The notes under the pieces: generated by a model
Told to the model about the DNA's origin: nothing
Databases searched by the model: none
Seen by the model: the letters and a program-made list of their open reading frames with translations, nothing else
Part shown: piece after piece, positions 62,548 to 64,000 of the stretch
Layout: each line of letters starts with the position of its first letter
Numbering within the stretch: the stretch's first letter is position 1
Translations under genes and position numbers: made by a program
NCBI RefSeq assembly: GCF_013364155.1
Contig: NZ_CP054916.1
Span: 8,586,001 to 8,650,000 of the forward strand
DNA from: Streptomyces sp. NA02950
GTDB lineage: Bacteria > Actinomycetota > Actinomycetes > Streptomycetales > Streptomycetaceae
Direction: 5' to 3'
DNA length: 64,000 nucleotides

Positions 62548-63162
62548 TCACGGGGCGGGGGCCAGCGCCCCCATCAGCGCCCGTGCGCACAGCTCGCGCA
62601 CCTGCTCCCGGGACGGGCCGGGCTCGTCCAGCCACTCCATACAGACGGCGACCATGAAGGCCAGCCAGCCGCGTACGGCGAGCCGGAGCGCGCCGGGGTC
62701 CCGGGGCGGATCCGCCACCGAGGGGTCCGCGGCGAGCGCCTGGAGGATCTGCTCCTCCACCCCGGCCAGATACTCCCTGTGCACGGCGCGCACGGTCGGA
62801 TCCCCCGCCGCCTCCGCGCGGTGGAAGGCGCGGAAACCCGAGGCGTGCTGCTCGACATGGGCGAGGAAGGTGTCGAGTCCTGCGTCGATCTGCTCCTGGA
62901 ACGGCAGCCCGGGCACGGCCTCCGTCAGCGTGAGCATCCGCTCGCTCTCCCGGCGGACCACCGCCGCGAAGAACTCCCGCTTGGTCGGGAAGTAGTGGTA
63001 CAGCAGCCCCCGGGAGACCCCCGCGATCTCCGCCACCTGCTCGACCCACACATCGTCGTAGGGGTGCTGCGCGAACAGCCGCGCCCCCACGGACAGCAAC
63101 TGCTCCCTGCGCTCCTCGGAGCTCATCCGGCGACGGATGCGCCCGCATGGGTCGACGGCCAT
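62548..63162 (-). CDS. TetR-family transcriptional regulator
   Basis: A 204-residue regulator with an N-terminal helix-turn-helix (about 18-65: RREQLLSVGARLFAQHPYDDVWVEQVAEIAGVSRGLLYHYFPTKREFF) and a helical ligand domain containing FRAFHRAEAAGDPTVRAVHREY. It is divergent from the CYP102-like P450 gene. In Bacillus megaterium the P450 CYP102A1 is likewise controlled by an adjacent TetR-family repressor (BM3R1) that responds to fatty acids; the proteins themselves do not look closely related. ATG 63162 keeps the full basic N-terminus; an ATG at 63126 is possible. Confidence 0.92.
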   Translation of the reverse strand: MAVDPCGRIRRRMSSEERREQLLSVGARLFAQHPYDDVWVEQVAEIAGVSRGLLYHYFPTKREFFAAVVRRESERMLTLTEAVPGLPFQEQIDAGLDTFLAHVEQHASGFRAFHRAEAAGDPTVRAVHREYLAGVEEQILQALAADPSVADPPRDPGALRLAVRGWLAFMVAVCMEWLDEPGPSREQVRELCARALMGALAPAP

Positions 63163-63282
63163 GGCAGCACCCTACTTGACGTCGGTTCAACAGCGGGACC
63201 ACACTGAACGCGCTATTGAATCCACGTATAACAAGCGGGGGATCCTCCCCACGGGCCGCCGCACACGAGGGGGATGGCACAC
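63163..63282. promoter_or_regulatory. Divergent promoter of TetR and P450 genes
   Basis: TATAAC (63227-63232) is a good -10 for the P450 gene, with CTGAAC 17 bp upstream as a weak -35. TTGA/TCAA half sites (TTGAC..GGTTCAA near 63177-63190, TTGAA near 63216) surround it and could be repressor sites. Confidence 0.4.
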
Positions 63283-64000
63283 ATGGCGCAGACGGCGCGG
63301 GCGGCGGACGGTGCCACGATGCCCAGCGGATTCCGCGGTGCGGAGCTGGGCTGGCCCGAGCTCCACCGCATCCCGCATCCGCCGCGCCGGCTGCCACTGC
63401 TGGGCGACGTCCTCGGGGCGAGCCCGCGCACGCCCCTCCAGGACTCGATGCGGGTGGCGCGCCGCCTCGGCCCGGTCTTCCGCCGGAAGGCGTTCGGCCG
63501 GGAGGTCGTCTTCGTCTGGGGCGCGGACCTGGCCGCCGACCTGGCCGACGAGTCCCGGTTCGCCAAACACGTCGGCCTCGGGGTCGCCAACCTCCGCCCC
63601 GTGGTGGGCGACGGGCTGTTCACCGCCTACAACCACGAGCCCAACTGGCAGCTGGCACACGACATCCTGGCCCCCGGGTTCAGCCGCGCCGCCATGGCGG
63701 GCTACCACCGGGCGATGCTGGACGTCGCCGCCCGGCTGACGGACACCTGGGACGGCCAGGAGAAGGCGGGCGCCGCGGTGGACGTGCCCGGCGACATGAC
63801 GAAGCTGACGCTCGAGACCATCGCCAGGACCGGCTTCGGCCACGACTTCGGCTCCTTCGAGCGCGACCGGCCGCACCCCTTCGTCTCCGCGATGGTCGGC
63901 ACGCTCTCCCACGCCCAGCGCCGCAATGTCCTGCCGCCCGGGGTGGCACCCCTGATGCGGCGTGCGGAGCGGCGCAACGCGGCCGACATGGCGTTCCTCA
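63283..64000 (+). CDS. Cytochrome P450, CYP102 (P450-BM3)-like, 3' end truncated
   Basis: The first 239 codons of a P450 cut by the window end. The reading resembles the heme domain of CYP102 enzymes throughout: IPHPPRRLPLLGDV, DESRFAKHVG, GDGLFTAYNHEPNWQLAHDIL, FSRAAMAGYHRAMLDVA, VPGDMTKLTLETIARTGF and RDRPHPFVSAMVGTL align in order and spacing with CYP102A1 as I recall it. CYP102 proteins are about 1050 residues, with a fused FAD/FMN reductase, and hydroxylate fatty acids; whether the reductase follows cannot be seen here. ATG 63283 has GAGGGGG 9 nt upstream; ATG 63274 is too close to that site. Confidence 0.93.
   Translation, partial: MAQTARAADGATMPSGFRGAELGWPELHRIPHPPRRLPLLGDVLGASPRTPLQDSMRVARRLGPVFRRKAFGREVVFVWGADLAADLADESRFAKHVGLGVANLRPVVGDGLFTAYNHEPNWQLAHDILAPGFSRAAMAGYHRAMLDVAARLTDTWDGQEKAGAAVDVPGDMTKLTLETIARTGFGHDFGSFERDRPHPFVSAMVGTLSHAQRRNVLPPGVAPLMRRAERRNAADMAFL

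Overview
The window is high-GC DNA with third-codon-position G/C bias, GTG starts, ATGA/GTGA gene overlaps and families typical of filamentous actinomycetes (modular type I PKS, SapA-like secreted protein, PucR-type and LAL regulators, AA10 LPMO, CGNR protein). It is almost certainly from a Streptomyces or close relative. No rRNA, tRNA, CRISPR array, insertion sequence or origin was seen. Both ends cut genes: a PKS on the left and a CYP102-like P450 on the right.

Region 1 (1-17300) is the downstream end of a modular PKS cluster. A truncated PKS (DH-KR-ACP, then KS-AT-DH-KR-ACP) hands over through docking domains to a terminal KS-AT-ACP-TE protein. Both complete AT domains look malonyl-specific. 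The expected product end is an unsaturated chain released as a beta-keto acyl unit. A lone PqqD-like gene converges on the TE end. A translationally coupled operon follows, encoding a MacB-like ABC ATPase, an FtsX-type permease, a histidine kinase and a NarL-type response regulator. It is preceded by a perfect 10-bp inverted repeat that could be its operator; the operon is a candidate self-resistance or export system.

Region 2 (17300-25260) holds single genes: a secreted endonuclease/exonuclease/phosphatase protein, a membrane-anchored AA10 LPMO, a SapA-like secreted protein, a PucR-type regulator, a two-gene sodium/solute symporter unit, and an EstB-type serine hydrolase.

Region 3 (25290-39260) is a fatty-acyl-CoA degradation block: acyl-CoA synthetase and SDR on the minus strand; alpha-methylacyl-CoA racemase, FadA thiolase and FadB on the plus strand; a LAL-type LuxR regulator; and two overlapping acyl-CoA dehydrogenases plus a hotdog thioesterase on the minus strand. 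The racemase points to methyl-branched substrates.

Region 4 (39260-50740) contains a C-terminal remnant resembling a TetR regulator, a divergent CGNR/MFS pair sharing TTAC/GTAA boxes, an ascorbate-type PTS (EIIA-EIIB fusion and EIIC) with 9-bp tandem repeats upstream, a UvrA-like ABC protein divergent from a regulator with two MerR domains, a PhnB-like VOC protein, a PLP-dependent Thr/Ser dehydratase divergent from a TetR regulator with a shared palindrome, and a DUF1737-type small protein.

Region 5 (50740-64000) contains a membrane-anchored hypothetical protein, a polyol-type ABC importer (binding protein, two permeases, zinc polyol dehydrogenase, no ATPase), htpG, a 51-residue small ORF, an ornithine cyclodeaminase-like protein, a Tat-exported beta-helix protein with a CebR-like operator, a deazaflavin (F420)-dependent nitroreductase-family protein, and a TetR regulator divergent from the CYP102-like P450. 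Convergent gene pairs are mostly separated by strong GC-rich hairpins.
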